From contig NZ_CP104209.1 of assembly GCF_025244765.1 (NCBI RefSeq), positions 372,001 through 436,000 of the forward strand: a DNA stretch of 64,000 nucleotides. Reading direction: 5' to 3'. This DNA comes from Empedobacter stercoris. Its GTDB lineage: Bacteria; Bacteroidota; Bacteroidia; Flavobacteriales; Weeksellaceae. The translations under genes and the position numbers were made by a program. Shown here piece after piece: positions 23,867-33,015 of the stretch. The notes beneath the pieces were generated by a model, which saw only the letters and a program-made list of their open reading frames with translations, searched no databases and was not told where the DNA came from. Numbering within the stretch: position 1 is the first letter of the stretch; every line of letters starts with the position of its first letter.

Positions 23867-26800
23867 TTATTCTGCGGTATAATAAGTCATTGCGGCATAT
23901 GCCTGTTCACGTAAATTTTTAGCTTCTAAAAATGTTGTTTTCACTTCGATGATTTGATTATTTAAAATCACCCAATCCAAAAAGTTTATTTCTCCTTCTA
24001 ACAATTGACGATTAATCGTTTTTTGTAAATCATTGGATGCTGGAAGTTGAGTTTGTTCATAATCATGGACGATTTCATCATACATATTGACTTGATTTTT
24101 TAATACATCATAATCTTGTTGCATTTTAGCTTGTTGCAAGATGTAAGCTTGTTTTGCAAGATTAACCTTAACTTTCGATGCCTCTATAGATGAGTTAATT
24201 CCACGATTAAACAAAGGTAGACCAACACCAACTTGAAATGAATTGTATCGATTGTTGTCTAAATCAGAAAAACTTTGATTAGAATAACCTACCGTAAATA
24301 CAGGAATTTTTTTCGATTTTTCTACCTCAGTTTCTAATGTAGAGGTTTGTATCGTTTCCTCTGCTAATTTTAACAATGGATGAGAATTTGACACAGCAGT
24401 ACCTGCAATTTGACTCCAATTTACACCATCTTGAGTTGGATAAATTTTAGCTGTAGAATTCGTTAAAAATTGAATTTGTCGTGATGAGTTTTCTAATTCA
24501 ACATCCATTAACTTGAGTTGATTCTGAATCGATTTTAATTGAATAATTGCTGTTGAAACTTCACTACGATTCGATTCTCCTTTTTTCAGACGTAGATTAG
24601 CTTTCTTTAAAAACTCGTCATAAATTGCTTCGTTTTCTTTTAATAAATCCTTTTTAGATTCATTGTTTTGCATGTTAACATACAAATTTGCTAATCGTTG
24701 TTTGATCTCAATTTTTGTTAATTTTTCATTTGCTTTCGAAGCATTAATCATTTGTTCGTTTAATGCTTTTTGACGTTTGAAAACGACAGGAAATTGAAAA
24801 GATTGTGATACTGAAATGACATTATCAAACTCAGCAGAATTGACTTGTCCAAATTCAGTCGAGATATCCAAAGGAGAAAGTGAACGATTCGCATAGATAT
24901 TTTTCTCGTGATAAACCGTATTCAATTCAGCTTGTTTCATTTCAAGATTATTCGCATCCGCCAAAGCAACAACTTCATCAAAGCTCATACGGTTTTGTGC
25001 TTGAGCAGAAGCTCCAAACATTGTAAAAACAATAACTAAAGCAGCAGGAAGCGCTTTTTTATTTATTCTTTTCTTTTTAAAATGAATATTTTCGAACATA
25101 ACATATAAGATTGGTAAAACAAATAAAGTTAGGAAAGTAGCACCCATTAAACCTCCAATTACGACTGTTGCTAACGGACGTTGCACTTCGGCACCAGAAC
25201 CATTACTGATTGCCATTGGTAAAAATCCTAAAGAGGCAACTGTTGCAGTCATTAATACGGGACGAAGACGTGTACGTGTTCCCATAATTACAATTCGAGT
25301 CGTATTTTTGATGCCATGATCACGCAAACGATTATATTCTGAAATTAAGACAATTCCATTTAAAACAGAAATCCCAAATAGCGCAATAAAACCTACACCC
25401 GCACTAATACTAAAAGGCATATCACGTGCAGCTAAGAATAAAATTCCACCAATAGAGGATAGTGGTATAGCTGTATAAATTAATAAACTTTCTTTAACTG
25501 ATTTGAATGCAAAGTATAATAATATAAAAATTAGGATTAATGCAATAGGAACGGCGATACCTAAACGCGCTTTGGCATGATTTAAGTTTTCGAAAGCCCC
25601 ACCGTAGGTTGCATAATAACCTGTAGGAAATTTGATTTTTTCATCAACTTTTTGTTGTAATTCTTGAACAACACTTTCTACATCTCGATCTTTTACATTA
25701 AAACCAACAACAATTCGTCGTTTTGCATCTTCTCGTTGAATTTGGTTTGGCGTATTTTTATATTCTACTTTAGCCAATTGATTCAAAGGGATTTGTACTC
25801 CAGAAGCAGTAGGTATCAATAGATTTCGAATGTCGTCTATATTGGTACGTTTTTCTTCTGCCAAACGAACAACTAAATCAAAACGTTTTTCACCTTCGAA
25901 AACCATTCCTGTGGATTGTCCAGCAAAAGCCATATTGATAATTCGATTTGCTTCACCAACAGTCAATCCATATTGTGCTAATAACCCTCGATCAAACTCG
26001 ATTACTACCTGTGGAATTCCATTAATTGGTTCGATATACAAATCTTGTGCACCTTCAACCGTATTAATTATTTTTCCTAATTTGGCAGCATTACTCGATA
26101 AACTATCCAAGTTTTCACCAAATATTTTTACGACAACATCTTGACGCGCACCAGTCATTAATTCATTGAAACGCATCTGAACAGGGAATTGAAAACCAGT
26201 AGAAAGCCCTGGAATATTTTCTAAAGCTTTGCTCATTTTGTCTGATAATTCAGGGAAAGTTGTTGCAGAAGTCCATTCTTTTTTCGGTTTAAGAACAACA
26301 ATCATATCACCTGTATCCATTGGCATAGGGTCAGTAGGAATTTCACCACTACCAATTTTGGTTACTACCATTTCAACTTCAGGAAATTCATCTTTTAAGA
26401 TTTTTGCAGCTTTGGTTGTATATTCTTTGGTTGTCGAAAGATTACTTCCAGGTAAAACCCGCGCTTCAACAGCAAAATCGCCTTCTTCTAAAGCTGGAAT
26501 AAATTCACCACCTAAACGAGACATGACAAAGATTGCAATTGCAAAAAGCGAAAAAACAACAACTAAAATAAGGTTTCGAACGCGTAATGCTTTCATTAAA
26601 TATTTTTGATGAAAAACTTCAACTTTTGCCATTACACGATCCGAAAGATTTGGTTTTACTTTCTTCTTTTTACTTAAGAATAAACTGGTCATCATTGGAA
26701 CATAAGTCAACGAAAGAATAAACGCTCCGATTAAAGCAAAAGCCACAGTTTGCGCCATTGGTCTAAACATTTTTCCTTCGATTCCTTGTAATGTGAAGAT

Positions 26801-28195
26801 TGGTAAATAAACAATTAAGATAATAATTTGACCAAAAACCGCTGAATTGACCATTTTTTTAGCAGAAGAACCAACCGTTTGATCCATCTCTGTTTGCGTT
26901 AATTTATTCTTCAACCCAAACTTTTTATTATGTGCCAATTGATGCATAGCGGCTTCAACAATAATAACTGCTCCATCGACAATTAATCCGAAGTCTAATG
27001 CTCCTAAACTCATTAAATTTCCTCCAACGCCAAAGATGTTCATCATGATTATAGCGAACAACAATGACAAAGGAATGACAGAAGCAACAATGAATCCGGC
27101 ACGTAAATTTCCTAAGAAGATAACTAAAATAAAAACAACGATTAAAGCACCTTCAAGTAAGTTGGTTTCTACAGTTCGAATAGTATTATCAACCATTTTT
27201 TTGCGATCCAAGAAAGGTTCAACTATCACACCTTCAGGTAACGTTTTTTTAATTTCTTCGATACGTTCTTGTACATTTTTGACAACTTCATTACTATTTG
27301 CACCTTTCAACATCATAACAACTGCACCAGAAACTTCTCCGGTATCGTTATATGTCATTGCGCCATATCGTGTTGCAAAACCAGTTTTAACATCCGCTAC
27401 ATCTTTCAGTAAAATAGGTGATCCGCTTTGAGAACGTTTCACTAAGATATTTTCGATATCTTCTATTTTACCTATTAAACCTTCAGAACGAATGAACAAT
27501 GAAGTAGGGCCTTTTTCAATATAAGCTCCTCCTGTATTTTGATTGTTCTCACTTAATGCATCAAACAAATCATTGATGGTTAGGTTAAACGATTGCAATC
27601 GTTGTGGATTAATTGCGATTTCATATTGTTTTAGTTTTCCTCCAAAACTACTGACATCAGCTACGCCAGGAACCCCTAAAAGTTGTCGACGTACAATCCA
27701 ATCTTGAATGGTTCTTAATTCTGTTTCATCATATTGGTCTTCATAACCTTCAGCAGGTCGAACGACATATTGATAAATTTCACCTAAACCTGTAGAAATT
27801 GGACCAAGTTGTGGTTCACCAATTCCTTCTGGAATATCGTTCTGAACTTGTAATAGTCGCTCACTAACTTGTTGTCTTGCCCAATAAACATCTGTTTCAT
27901 CATCAAAAACGATGGTAACTAAAGATAAACCAAAACGAGAAAAACTTCGAATTTCCGAAATTCCACCAATATTAGAATTGGCTTGTTCGATAGGGAAAGT
28001 CACCAAACGCTCAATATCTTCTGCACTAAAAGAAGGCGCAACGGTGATAATTTGTACCTGATTCGATGTGATATCAGGCTGTGCATCGATGGGTAATTTT
28101 GTTGCGTCGTAAATTCCAAATATCAACAACGCGACAGTAAACAAACCCACGATAAATTTATTCTTGATTGAAAAATCAATAATTTTATTTAACAT
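23867..28195 (-). CDS. cusA: CusA/CzcA heavy-metal RND pump fused to a TolC-like outer membrane channel
   Basis: This is a 1442-residue fusion. Residues 1-1040 are an HME-type RND pump: the first membrane helix is near the start ('FIVGLFTVALLIFGIYD'), two large periplasmic loops follow, and the proton-relay helix contains 'LDFGLIVDGAVIIVEAA'. After the last helices comes a short basic linker ('HFKKKRINKK') and then a signal-peptide-like segment ('ALPAALVIVFTMFGASAQA', about 1048-1066). The remaining ~375 residues form a CusC/TolC-type helical barrel domain ('SFDEVVALADANNLEMKQ', later a repeat of the same kind). Such fusions are known in Bacteroidota. It follows a small His-rich gene and precedes cusB. 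Confidence 0.9.
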   Translation of the reverse strand: MLNKIIDFSIKNKFIVGLFTVALLIFGIYDATKLPIDAQPDITSNQVQIITVAPSFSAEDIERLVTFPIEQANSNIGGISEIRSFSRFGLSLVTIVFDDETDVYWARQQVSERLLQVQNDIPEGIGEPQLGPISTGLGEIYQYVVRPAEGYEDQYDETELRTIQDWIVRRQLLGVPGVADVSSFGGKLKQYEIAINPQRLQSFNLTINDLFDALSENNQNTGGAYIEKGPTSLFIRSEGLIGKIEDIENILVKRSQSGSPILLKDVADVKTGFATRYGAMTYNDTGEVSGAVVMMLKGANSNEVVKNVQERIEEIKKTLPEGVIVEPFLDRKKMVDNTIRTVETNLLEGALIVVFILVIFLGNLRAGFIVASVIPLSLLFAIIMMNIFGVGGNLMSLGALDFGLIVDGAVIIVEAAMHQLAHNKKFGLKNKLTQTEMDQTVGSSAKKMVNSAVFGQIIILIVYLPIFTLQGIEGKMFRPMAQTVAFALIGAFILSLTYVPMMTSLFLSKKKKVKPNLSDRVMAKVEVFHQKYLMKALRVRNLILVVVFSLFAIAIFVMSRLGGEFIPALEEGDFAVEARVLPGSNLSTTKEYTTKAAKILKDEFPEVEMVVTKIGSGEIPTDPMPMDTGDMIVVLKPKKEWTSATTFPELSDKMSKALENIPGLSTGFQFPVQMRFNELMTGARQDVVVKIFGENLDSLSSNAAKLGKIINTVEGAQDLYIEPINGIPQVVIEFDRGLLAQYGLTVGEANRIINMAFAGQSTGMVFEGEKRFDLVVRLAEEKRTNIDDIRNLLIPTASGVQIPLNQLAKVEYKNTPNQIQREDAKRRIVVGFNVKDRDVESVVQELQQKVDEKIKFPTGYYATYGGAFENLNHAKARLGIAVPIALILIFILLYFAFKSVKESLLIYTAIPLSSIGGILFLAARDMPFSISAGVGFIALFGISVLNGIVLISEYNRLRDHGIKNTTRIVIMGTRTRLRPVLMTATVASLGFLPMAISNGSGAEVQRPLATVVIGGLMGATFLTLFVLPILYVMFENIHFKKKRINKKALPAALVIVFTMFGASAQAQNRMSFDEVVALADANNLEMKQAELNTVYHEKNIYANRSLSPLDISTEFGQVNSAEFDNVISVSQSFQFPVVFKRQKALNEQMINASKANEKLTKIEIKQRLANLYVNMQNNESKKDLLKENEAIYDEFLKKANLRLKKGESNRSEVSTAIIQLKSIQNQLKLMDVELENSSRQIQFLTNSTAKIYPTQDGVNWSQIAGTAVSNSHPLLKLAEETIQTSTLETEVEKSKKIPVFTVGYSNQSFSDLDNNRYNSFQVGVGLPLFNRGINSSIEASKVKVNLAKQAYILQQAKMQQDYDVLKNQVNMYDEIVHDYEQTQLPASNDLQKTINRQLLEGEINFLDWVILNNQIIEVKTTFLEAKNLREQAYAAMTYYTAE

Positions 28196-28294
28196 CGTAA
28201 AATTGTATAGATTAAAAATGTGCTATATATAAAATGTAAATAGCTGAAAAATGGATAAATTAAACGATCAATTTATCTTGAAAATCTAAATGTA

Positions 28295-28675
28295 TTACGC
28301 TTGTTTTGGCGGTTGCCAAATAGAATCTAAATAATGCGAATAAAGAAAATCTTCGTTAAAAGATTTAATAGAGTTAGTTGATATTTCCTTATCTAAGTGG
28401 AGTACATCAAACAAGATAATTGGAGAATAGAAAAAGTCAATATGAACAGTTTCTATTTTTACGAAAGGTAGTTTTTGATCAGTTTCCCAGTCGTCATCCA
28501 CTTCATGACCTCCGTAATGGTGTACCAAAAAGACTTTCATTTCATGGATAAAATCTCCTCCGGTGTCATGCTCGATGAAATGAGAAATAAGCACAGGCAA
28601 TTTATATAACTGACAAAATTGAGTAGATGTCGTTATGTACAAAAAAATTAAAATCTTTGTAGCCCATATCTTCAT
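28295..28675 (-). CDS. Small His/Asp-rich protein of the efflux operon
   Basis: This 126-residue protein has an N-terminal hydrophobic segment ('ATKILIFLYITTSTQFC'), possibly a signal or lipoprotein-like leader. A central run is rich in His, Asp and Glu ('HFIEHDTGGDFIHEM', 'HHYGGHEVDDDWE'). Such residues could bind metal. Genes of this size commonly precede CusA-type pump genes in Flavobacteriia and carry no characterised domain. It is the first gene of the operon, about 100 bp before cusA. A TACTTTTG -7 box lies only about 4 bp upstream of the start (28680-28687), implying a nearly leaderless message. A metal chaperone or sensor is possible. Confidence 0.65.
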   Translation of the reverse strand: MKIWATKILIFLYITTSTQFCQLYKLPVLISHFIEHDTGGDFIHEMKVFLVHHYGGHEVDDDWETDQKLPFVKIETVHIDFFYSPIILFDVLHLDKEISTNSIKSFNEDFLYSHYLDSIWQPPKQA

Positions 28676-28870
28676 ACTACAAAAGTATTGATTTTAAATC
28701 TGATATTAACAGTTGTTGTACTATTATTTATCAGTTTTTATATAAAACTGAAAGTTTTTTATCAATACAAATTACGAAGCTTAATCTTTTTTATTGCATA
28801 ATCTAAAACAGATATGGACATCATTTGGTTCTGAAATCATTGCAAACGTTGAAAATAGTGAGTTTCTATT
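28676..28870. other. Divergent intergenic region upstream of the efflux operon and hmgA
   Basis: No gene is seen. The left end carries the efflux operon's -7 box. The rest is AT-rich with no clear palindrome. Confidence 0.5.
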
Positions 28871-28900
28871 TTGCTCAATCGGAAAAAGTTTCTATCTTTG
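28871..28900 (+). promoter_or_regulatory. Promoter of hmgA
   Basis: TTG (28871-28873), 19 nt, TATCTTTG (28893-28900), a textbook Bacteroidota pair. It gives an untranslated leader of about 185 nt. Confidence 0.7.
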
Positions 28901-28919
28901 AGTTAACCACAGAAAAGAA

Positions 28920-29021
28920 ATGCAAACAATTAAAGTAAATATAAAACCTTTATTTGTTGGAATGAATAAGCAAACTTCTGCTTTACTTTCCAAAATTGTA
29001 TTTGCTCAATATTCACTTTAG
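28920..29021 (+). CDS. Possible 33-residue leader peptide upstream of hmgA
   Basis: An ATG frame about 20 nt after the hmgA promoter encodes MQTIKVNIKPLFVG and continues to 'FAQYSL'. It may be a leader peptide, the remnant of a displaced gene, or chance. The palindrome TGACGAA.TTCGTCA follows at 29040-29055. No family was recognised. Confidence 0.25.
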   Translation: MQTIKVNIKPLFVGMNKQTSALLSKIVFAQYSL

Positions 29022-29091
29022 AATATTGCAGATTATTTGTTGACGAAATTCGTCATCTATTTTACCTTTTCATCAAAACAACAAACAAAAT

Positions 29092-30249
29092 ATGCCACTT
29101 TATCATCATTTGGGAGAATTTCCACAAAAGCGACATACTGTATTCCGAAAACCAAATGGAGAATTATATGCAGAAGAATTAGTTTCTACGCATGGTTTCT
29201 CGAGTACGTATTCTAACGTTTATCACTGTTATCCGCCAACTTTGGTTAAAGAAATTAATGAACCTTATTCGGTAGAACCGAAAATAGCTCGCGCAAAACA
29301 TTTAAAACATACTTCTTTAAAAGGGTTTAAAGTCAAACCAACAAAAGATTATTTAGCATCTCGAGTACCCGTTTTAGTTAACAACGATTTGCATATTTCA
29401 TTAGCAGCGCCACAAGAATCAATGACAGATTACTTCTATAAAAATTCTATGGCGGATGAAGTGATTTTTATTCATGAAGGGTCTGGAACTTTAAAAACAG
29501 GTTATGGTCAAATTGATTTTGAATATGGTGATTATTTAGTGATTCCACGTGGAATTATTTATCAACTTCATTTTAATGACGAAAATAATCGATTATTTAT
29601 TACAGAATCTTTTAGCCCTGTAGAAACACCTCGTCGTTACCGCAATCATTTTGGTCAATTAATGGAACATTCTCCTTTTTGTGAGCGAGATATTAAACGT
29701 CCTCAAAATCTCGAAACGAATGATGAACACGGGGATTTTAAAATAATGATTAAAAAAGAAGGATTGATTTACCCTTATGTTTATGGTACACATCCTTTCG
29801 ATTTTGTTGGATGGGATGGTTATCATTATCCTTGGGCTTTTTCGATTCATAATTTCGAACCAATAACAGGTCGTATCCATCAACCACCTCCTGTTCATCA
29901 AACTTTTGAAGGAGCAGGATTTGTAATTTGTAGTTTCGTTCCCCGCTTATTTGATTATCACCCGAACGCAATTCCAGCACCTTACAACCATAGTAATGTA
30001 GATTCAGATGAAATTTTATATTATGTAGACGGTGATTTTATGTCGAGAAAATCGGTTGAGAAAGGACAAATTACCTTGCATCCAGCAGGAATTCCACATG
30101 GACCACATCCAGGGACAGTAGAAAAATCGATTGGCGCAAAAGAAACACACGAATTAGCTGTGATGATTGATCCATTTCGACCATTAATGTTAACAGAGCA
30201 AGCGATAGAATTAGAAGATCCAGATTATTATAAATCGTGGCTTTATTAA
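29092..30249 (+). CDS. hmgA: Homogentisate 1,2-dioxygenase
   Basis: This 385-residue iron enzyme opens the ring of homogentisate to maleylacetoacetate in tyrosine and phenylalanine breakdown. It is a double cupin. The N-terminal barrel contains 'EVIFIHEGSGTLKTGYG'. The C-terminal active site shows 'PPPVHQTFEGAGFV' (His and Glu ligands, about 266-274) and 'HPAGIPHGPHPG' (His ligand, about 331-341). Its length suits the bacterial short form. It has its own promoter and is followed by hppD, the previous step of the pathway, in the same direction. Maleylacetoacetate isomerase and fumarylacetoacetase genes are not in the window. Confidence 0.93.
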   Translation: MPLYHHLGEFPQKRHTVFRKPNGELYAEELVSTHGFSSTYSNVYHCYPPTLVKEINEPYSVEPKIARAKHLKHTSLKGFKVKPTKDYLASRVPVLVNNDLHISLAAPQESMTDYFYKNSMADEVIFIHEGSGTLKTGYGQIDFEYGDYLVIPRGIIYQLHFNDENNRLFITESFSPVETPRRYRNHFGQLMEHSPFCERDIKRPQNLETNDEHGDFKIMIKKEGLIYPYVYGTHPFDFVGWDGYHYPWAFSIHNFEPITGRIHQPPPVHQTFEGAGFVICSFVPRLFDYHPNAIPAPYNHSNVDSDEILYYVDGDFMSRKSVEKGQITLHPAGIPHGPHPGTVEKSIGAKETHELAVMIDPFRPLMLTEQAIELEDPDYYKSWLY

Positions 30250-30303
30250 AGGTTATGAATAGTGCGATTAGAGTTTTGTTCTAAGTTCTAAGATGTGGAT
30301 TTT

Positions 30304-30330
30304 ATCATTCTGAGCTTGTCGAAGAATCTC
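30304..30330. repeat. Short dispersed palindrome between hmgA and hppD
   Basis: 'ATCATTCTGAGCTTG' followed by 'TCGAAGAATCTC'; ATTCT pairs with AGAAT. It is the same family as the copies in the island. Its presence here shows the family is genome-wide and not island-specific. Confidence 0.7.
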
Positions 30331-30455
30331 GAAATACATTTGATACAATATAATAATAAAAAGAAACTGAAATAAATTCAATATCACAATAAATGATAAA
30401 ATAGTAAAACTTAATACATTTTACATAATACAATAAAAATAAAAACACAATAAAA

Positions 30456-31586
30456 ATGAGTACACAAACATTTGCAGAAAAGATTGCATTAGCACAAGAT
30501 TTCCTTCCCATTAATGGAACTGATTACATCGAGTTTTATGTAGGAAATGCAAAACAAGCTGCACATTATTATAAAACAGCATTTGGATTTCAGGAAGTTG
30601 CGTATGCCGGCCCAGAAACTGGTGTAAGAGATAGAGCTTCTTATGTTTTACAACAAGGTAAAATTCGTTTGGTTCTAACTTCTGGATTAAAATCAGATTC
30701 GCCAATTTGCCAACATGCGATGAAACATGGAGATGGAGTAAAAATTTTAGCACTTTGGGTAGATGATGCTTATGATGCGTTTGAGCAAACAACAAAGCGT
30801 GGAGGAAAACCTTACATGGAACCAACTACTGTTACAGATGAATTTGGTGAAGTAAAAATGGCAGGAATTTATACGTATGGAGAAACAATTCACATGTTTA
30901 TCGAGCGTAAAAATTATAATGGCCCTTTTATGCCAGGTTATGTAAAATCTGAGTCAACGTATCAACCTACAGATTGTGGTTTGTTATATGTTGATCACTG
31001 TGTAGGGAATGTAGGATGGAATCGTATGAATGAGACCGTTCAATGGTATCAAGATGTAATGGGATTTGTTAATATTTTATCATTTGATGATAAACAAATT
31101 AATACAGAATATTCGGCATTAATGTCGAAAGTGATGAGTAATGGAAATGGTTATTCTAAATTTCCTATTAATGAACCAGCTGAAGGTAAAAAGAAGTCTC
31201 AAGTTGAAGAATATTTAGATTTTTACGAGGGAGAAGGAGTGCAGCATATTGCTGTTGCAACTAAGGATATTATCAAAACTGTTACAGAGTTAAAAGCACG
31301 CGGTGTAGAGTTTTTATCAGCTCCACCAGAGGCATATTATGATATGATTCCGGAGCGCGTTGGAGAAATTGATGAAGATATCAAAAAGTTACAAAATCTT
31401 GGAATCTTAGTTGATTGTGACGAAGAAGGTTATTTGTTACAGATTTTCACAAAGCCTGTTGAAGATCGTCCAACATTATTTTATGAAATTATTGAACGTC
31501 ATGGTGCACAATCTTTTGGAGCAGGCAATTTCAAAGCATTGTTTGAAGCCTTAGAAAGAGAGCAAGACAGAAGAGGAAATTTATAA
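30456..31586 (+). CDS. hppD: 4-hydroxyphenylpyruvate dioxygenase
   Basis: This 376-residue enzyme converts 4-hydroxyphenylpyruvate to homogentisate. It has two vicinal-oxygen-chelate halves. The Fe(II) ligands are visible in the C-terminal half: His in 'YVDHCVGNV' (near 181), His in 'GVQHIAVAT' (near 265) and Glu in 'YEIIERHG' (near 344-347). The closing helix 'GAGNFKALFEALEREQ' that covers the active site is typical. It lies downstream of hmgA and ends at a terminator, so the two form a homogentisate module separate from the dehydrogenase genes that follow. Confidence 0.95.
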   Translation: MSTQTFAEKIALAQDFLPINGTDYIEFYVGNAKQAAHYYKTAFGFQEVAYAGPETGVRDRASYVLQQGKIRLVLTSGLKSDSPICQHAMKHGDGVKILALWVDDAYDAFEQTTKRGGKPYMEPTTVTDEFGEVKMAGIYTYGETIHMFIERKNYNGPFMPGYVKSESTYQPTDCGLLYVDHCVGNVGWNRMNETVQWYQDVMGFVNILSFDDKQINTEYSALMSKVMSNGNGYSKFPINEPAEGKKKSQVEEYLDFYEGEGVQHIAVATKDIIKTVTELKARGVEFLSAPPEAYYDMIPERVGEIDEDIKKLQNLGILVDCDEEGYLLQIFTKPVEDRPTLFYEIIERHGAQSFGAGNFKALFEALEREQDRRGNL

Positions 31587-31593
31587 ATTTTTA

Positions 31594-31625
31594 AAGCCAT
31601 TGGTTTAATTCTAATGGTTTTTTTA
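31594..31625 (+). terminator. Terminator after hppD
   Basis: AAGCCATT / AATGGTTT stem with an 11-nt loop and T run. Confidence 0.7.
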
Positions 31626-31683
31626 TTGAAAATAAGTTGATAGAATAGCTTAAATTTTAATGCTAAATAGCAGGTTAATATTT

Positions 31684-31701
31684 AACTAACATTAATTAGT
31701 T
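31684..31701. promoter_or_regulatory. PaaR-like operator upstream of the E2 gene
   Basis: AACTAACATTAATTAGTT is an inverted repeat with the same 5+4+5 layout (CTAAC-N4-nTTAG) as the site before paaK at 35115-35128. It has one mismatch in the second half-site. It lies about 50 bp before the E2 start codon. Confidence 0.5.
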
Positions 31702-31749
31702 TTATAAAAATTGATTATCTTCAACGCATTAAAACTGCAAACAAATAAA

Positions 31750-33009
31750 ATGAAAAATATAGAACTAACGATTCCAAAATTGGGAGAAAGTGTTGCGTCT
31801 GTTCAACTTGTTCGTTTTACAAAAAACATTGGCGATTTCATAAATGAAGATGAAATAATAGCTGAGGTTTCGACGGACAAAGTAGATTCAGATGTACCTT
31901 CAACAAAGACTGGGAAGATTATTGAATTTAAATTTGATGAAGGTGATGAGATTAAAATTGGAGAAGTTTTTGCCATTATAGAACCTTCTGAAAATGAACT
32001 AAATTTAGTTGACAATAGCACAATTATTGAAGAAAAAATAACTCAACCGAATTTAACTTCTCAACCAACGAATAAAGTTGATAGTAATCAATTTTTATCA
32101 CCTTTAGTTAAAAGTATTATTCAAAAAGAAAACTTACAAACAGAAGATATTTCTCAAATAATAGGATCTGGTAAAGATGGAAGGATTTCTAAGAATGATG
32201 TGTTGAATTACATTAAAAATAAATCATTTACATCTAATCATTCAAGTAATACTTTAAGTCAAAATACAGTTGTTTCAAGTACTTCTATTGGTGCAAAAGA
32301 TGAAATCATTGAGATGGATAAAATGCGTCAAATGATCTTAAAACACATGAAACATAGTAAACAGACTTCCCCTCATGTAACAGCTTATGTTGAACCAGAT
32401 GTGACAAATTTTGTAAAATGGCGCGAAGAAAATAAAGGTGCTTTTGAAGCAAAATATAAACAAAAATTAACGTTTACGCCTTTGATTGTTGATTGCGTTG
32501 TTCGTGCAATAAAGGACTTTCCTATGATTAATGTATCAGTTGATGAAACAGAGACTAAAATAATCAAACACAACGAAATAAATATTGGAATTGCTACTGC
32601 ATTACCAAATAATAATTTGATTGTACCGGTGATTCATCAAGCCAATGAATTGAATTTAGAAGGCTTAGCCAAACATGTTAATACTATTGTAGATAAAGCG
32701 CGTACAAATAAACTTTCTCCAGATGATATTCGAGGCGGAACATTTACAATTAGTAATGTTGGTACGTTCGGAAATTTAATGGGAACGCCAATTATTAATC
32801 AACCTGAAGTTGCCATTTTAGCAACAGGTGTAATTAAGAAAAAGCCTGCAGTTTTAGAAACTGAATTTGGTGATATTATCGTGGCGAGACAATTTATGTA
32901 TTTATCACTTTCTTTTGATCATCGTGTAATCGATGGTTCATTAGGAGGAGTTTTCTTGAAACGAATTTCAGATTACATGGAGAATTGGGATGTTAATACA
33001 CAAATTTAA
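31750..33009 (+). CDS. 2-oxo acid dehydrogenase E2, dihydrolipoyl acyltransferase
   Basis: This 419-residue protein has a lipoyl domain at 1-78 with the lipoylated Lys in 'VSTDKVDSD' (near 43). An E3-binding segment follows ('FLSPLVKSIIQKENL...KNDVLNYIK' region, about 115-155). The catalytic domain carries the active-site 'FDHRVIDG' near 395. I chose the ATG at 31750 because it directly starts the lipoyl fold; the longer frame from 31711 adds a non-homologous tail. The product transfers an acyl group from E1 to CoA. The E1 gene follows 6 bp later. Substrate is probably branched-chain or aryl 2-oxo acids; the position between hppD and the paa genes hints at phenylpyruvate. Confidence 0.88.
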   Translation: MKNIELTIPKLGESVASVQLVRFTKNIGDFINEDEIIAEVSTDKVDSDVPSTKTGKIIEFKFDEGDEIKIGEVFAIIEPSENELNLVDNSTIIEEKITQPNLTSQPTNKVDSNQFLSPLVKSIIQKENLQTEDISQIIGSGKDGRISKNDVLNYIKNKSFTSNHSSNTLSQNTVVSSTSIGAKDEIIEMDKMRQMILKHMKHSKQTSPHVTAYVEPDVTNFVKWREENKGAFEAKYKQKLTFTPLIVDCVVRAIKDFPMINVSVDETETKIIKHNEINIGIATALPNNNLIVPVIHQANELNLEGLAKHVNTIVDKARTNKLSPDDIRGGTFTISNVGTFGNLMGTPIINQPEVAILATGVIKKKPAVLETEFGDIIVARQFMYLSLSFDHRVIDGSLGGVFLKRISDYMENWDVNTQI

Positions 33010-33015
33010 TTAAAA

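Noticed and set aside
25830-27431. Plus-strand frames of 100-130 codons inside the RND pump gene
   Set aside because: They are antisense shadows of a well-supported 1442-codon gene; their residues reflect its codon pattern.
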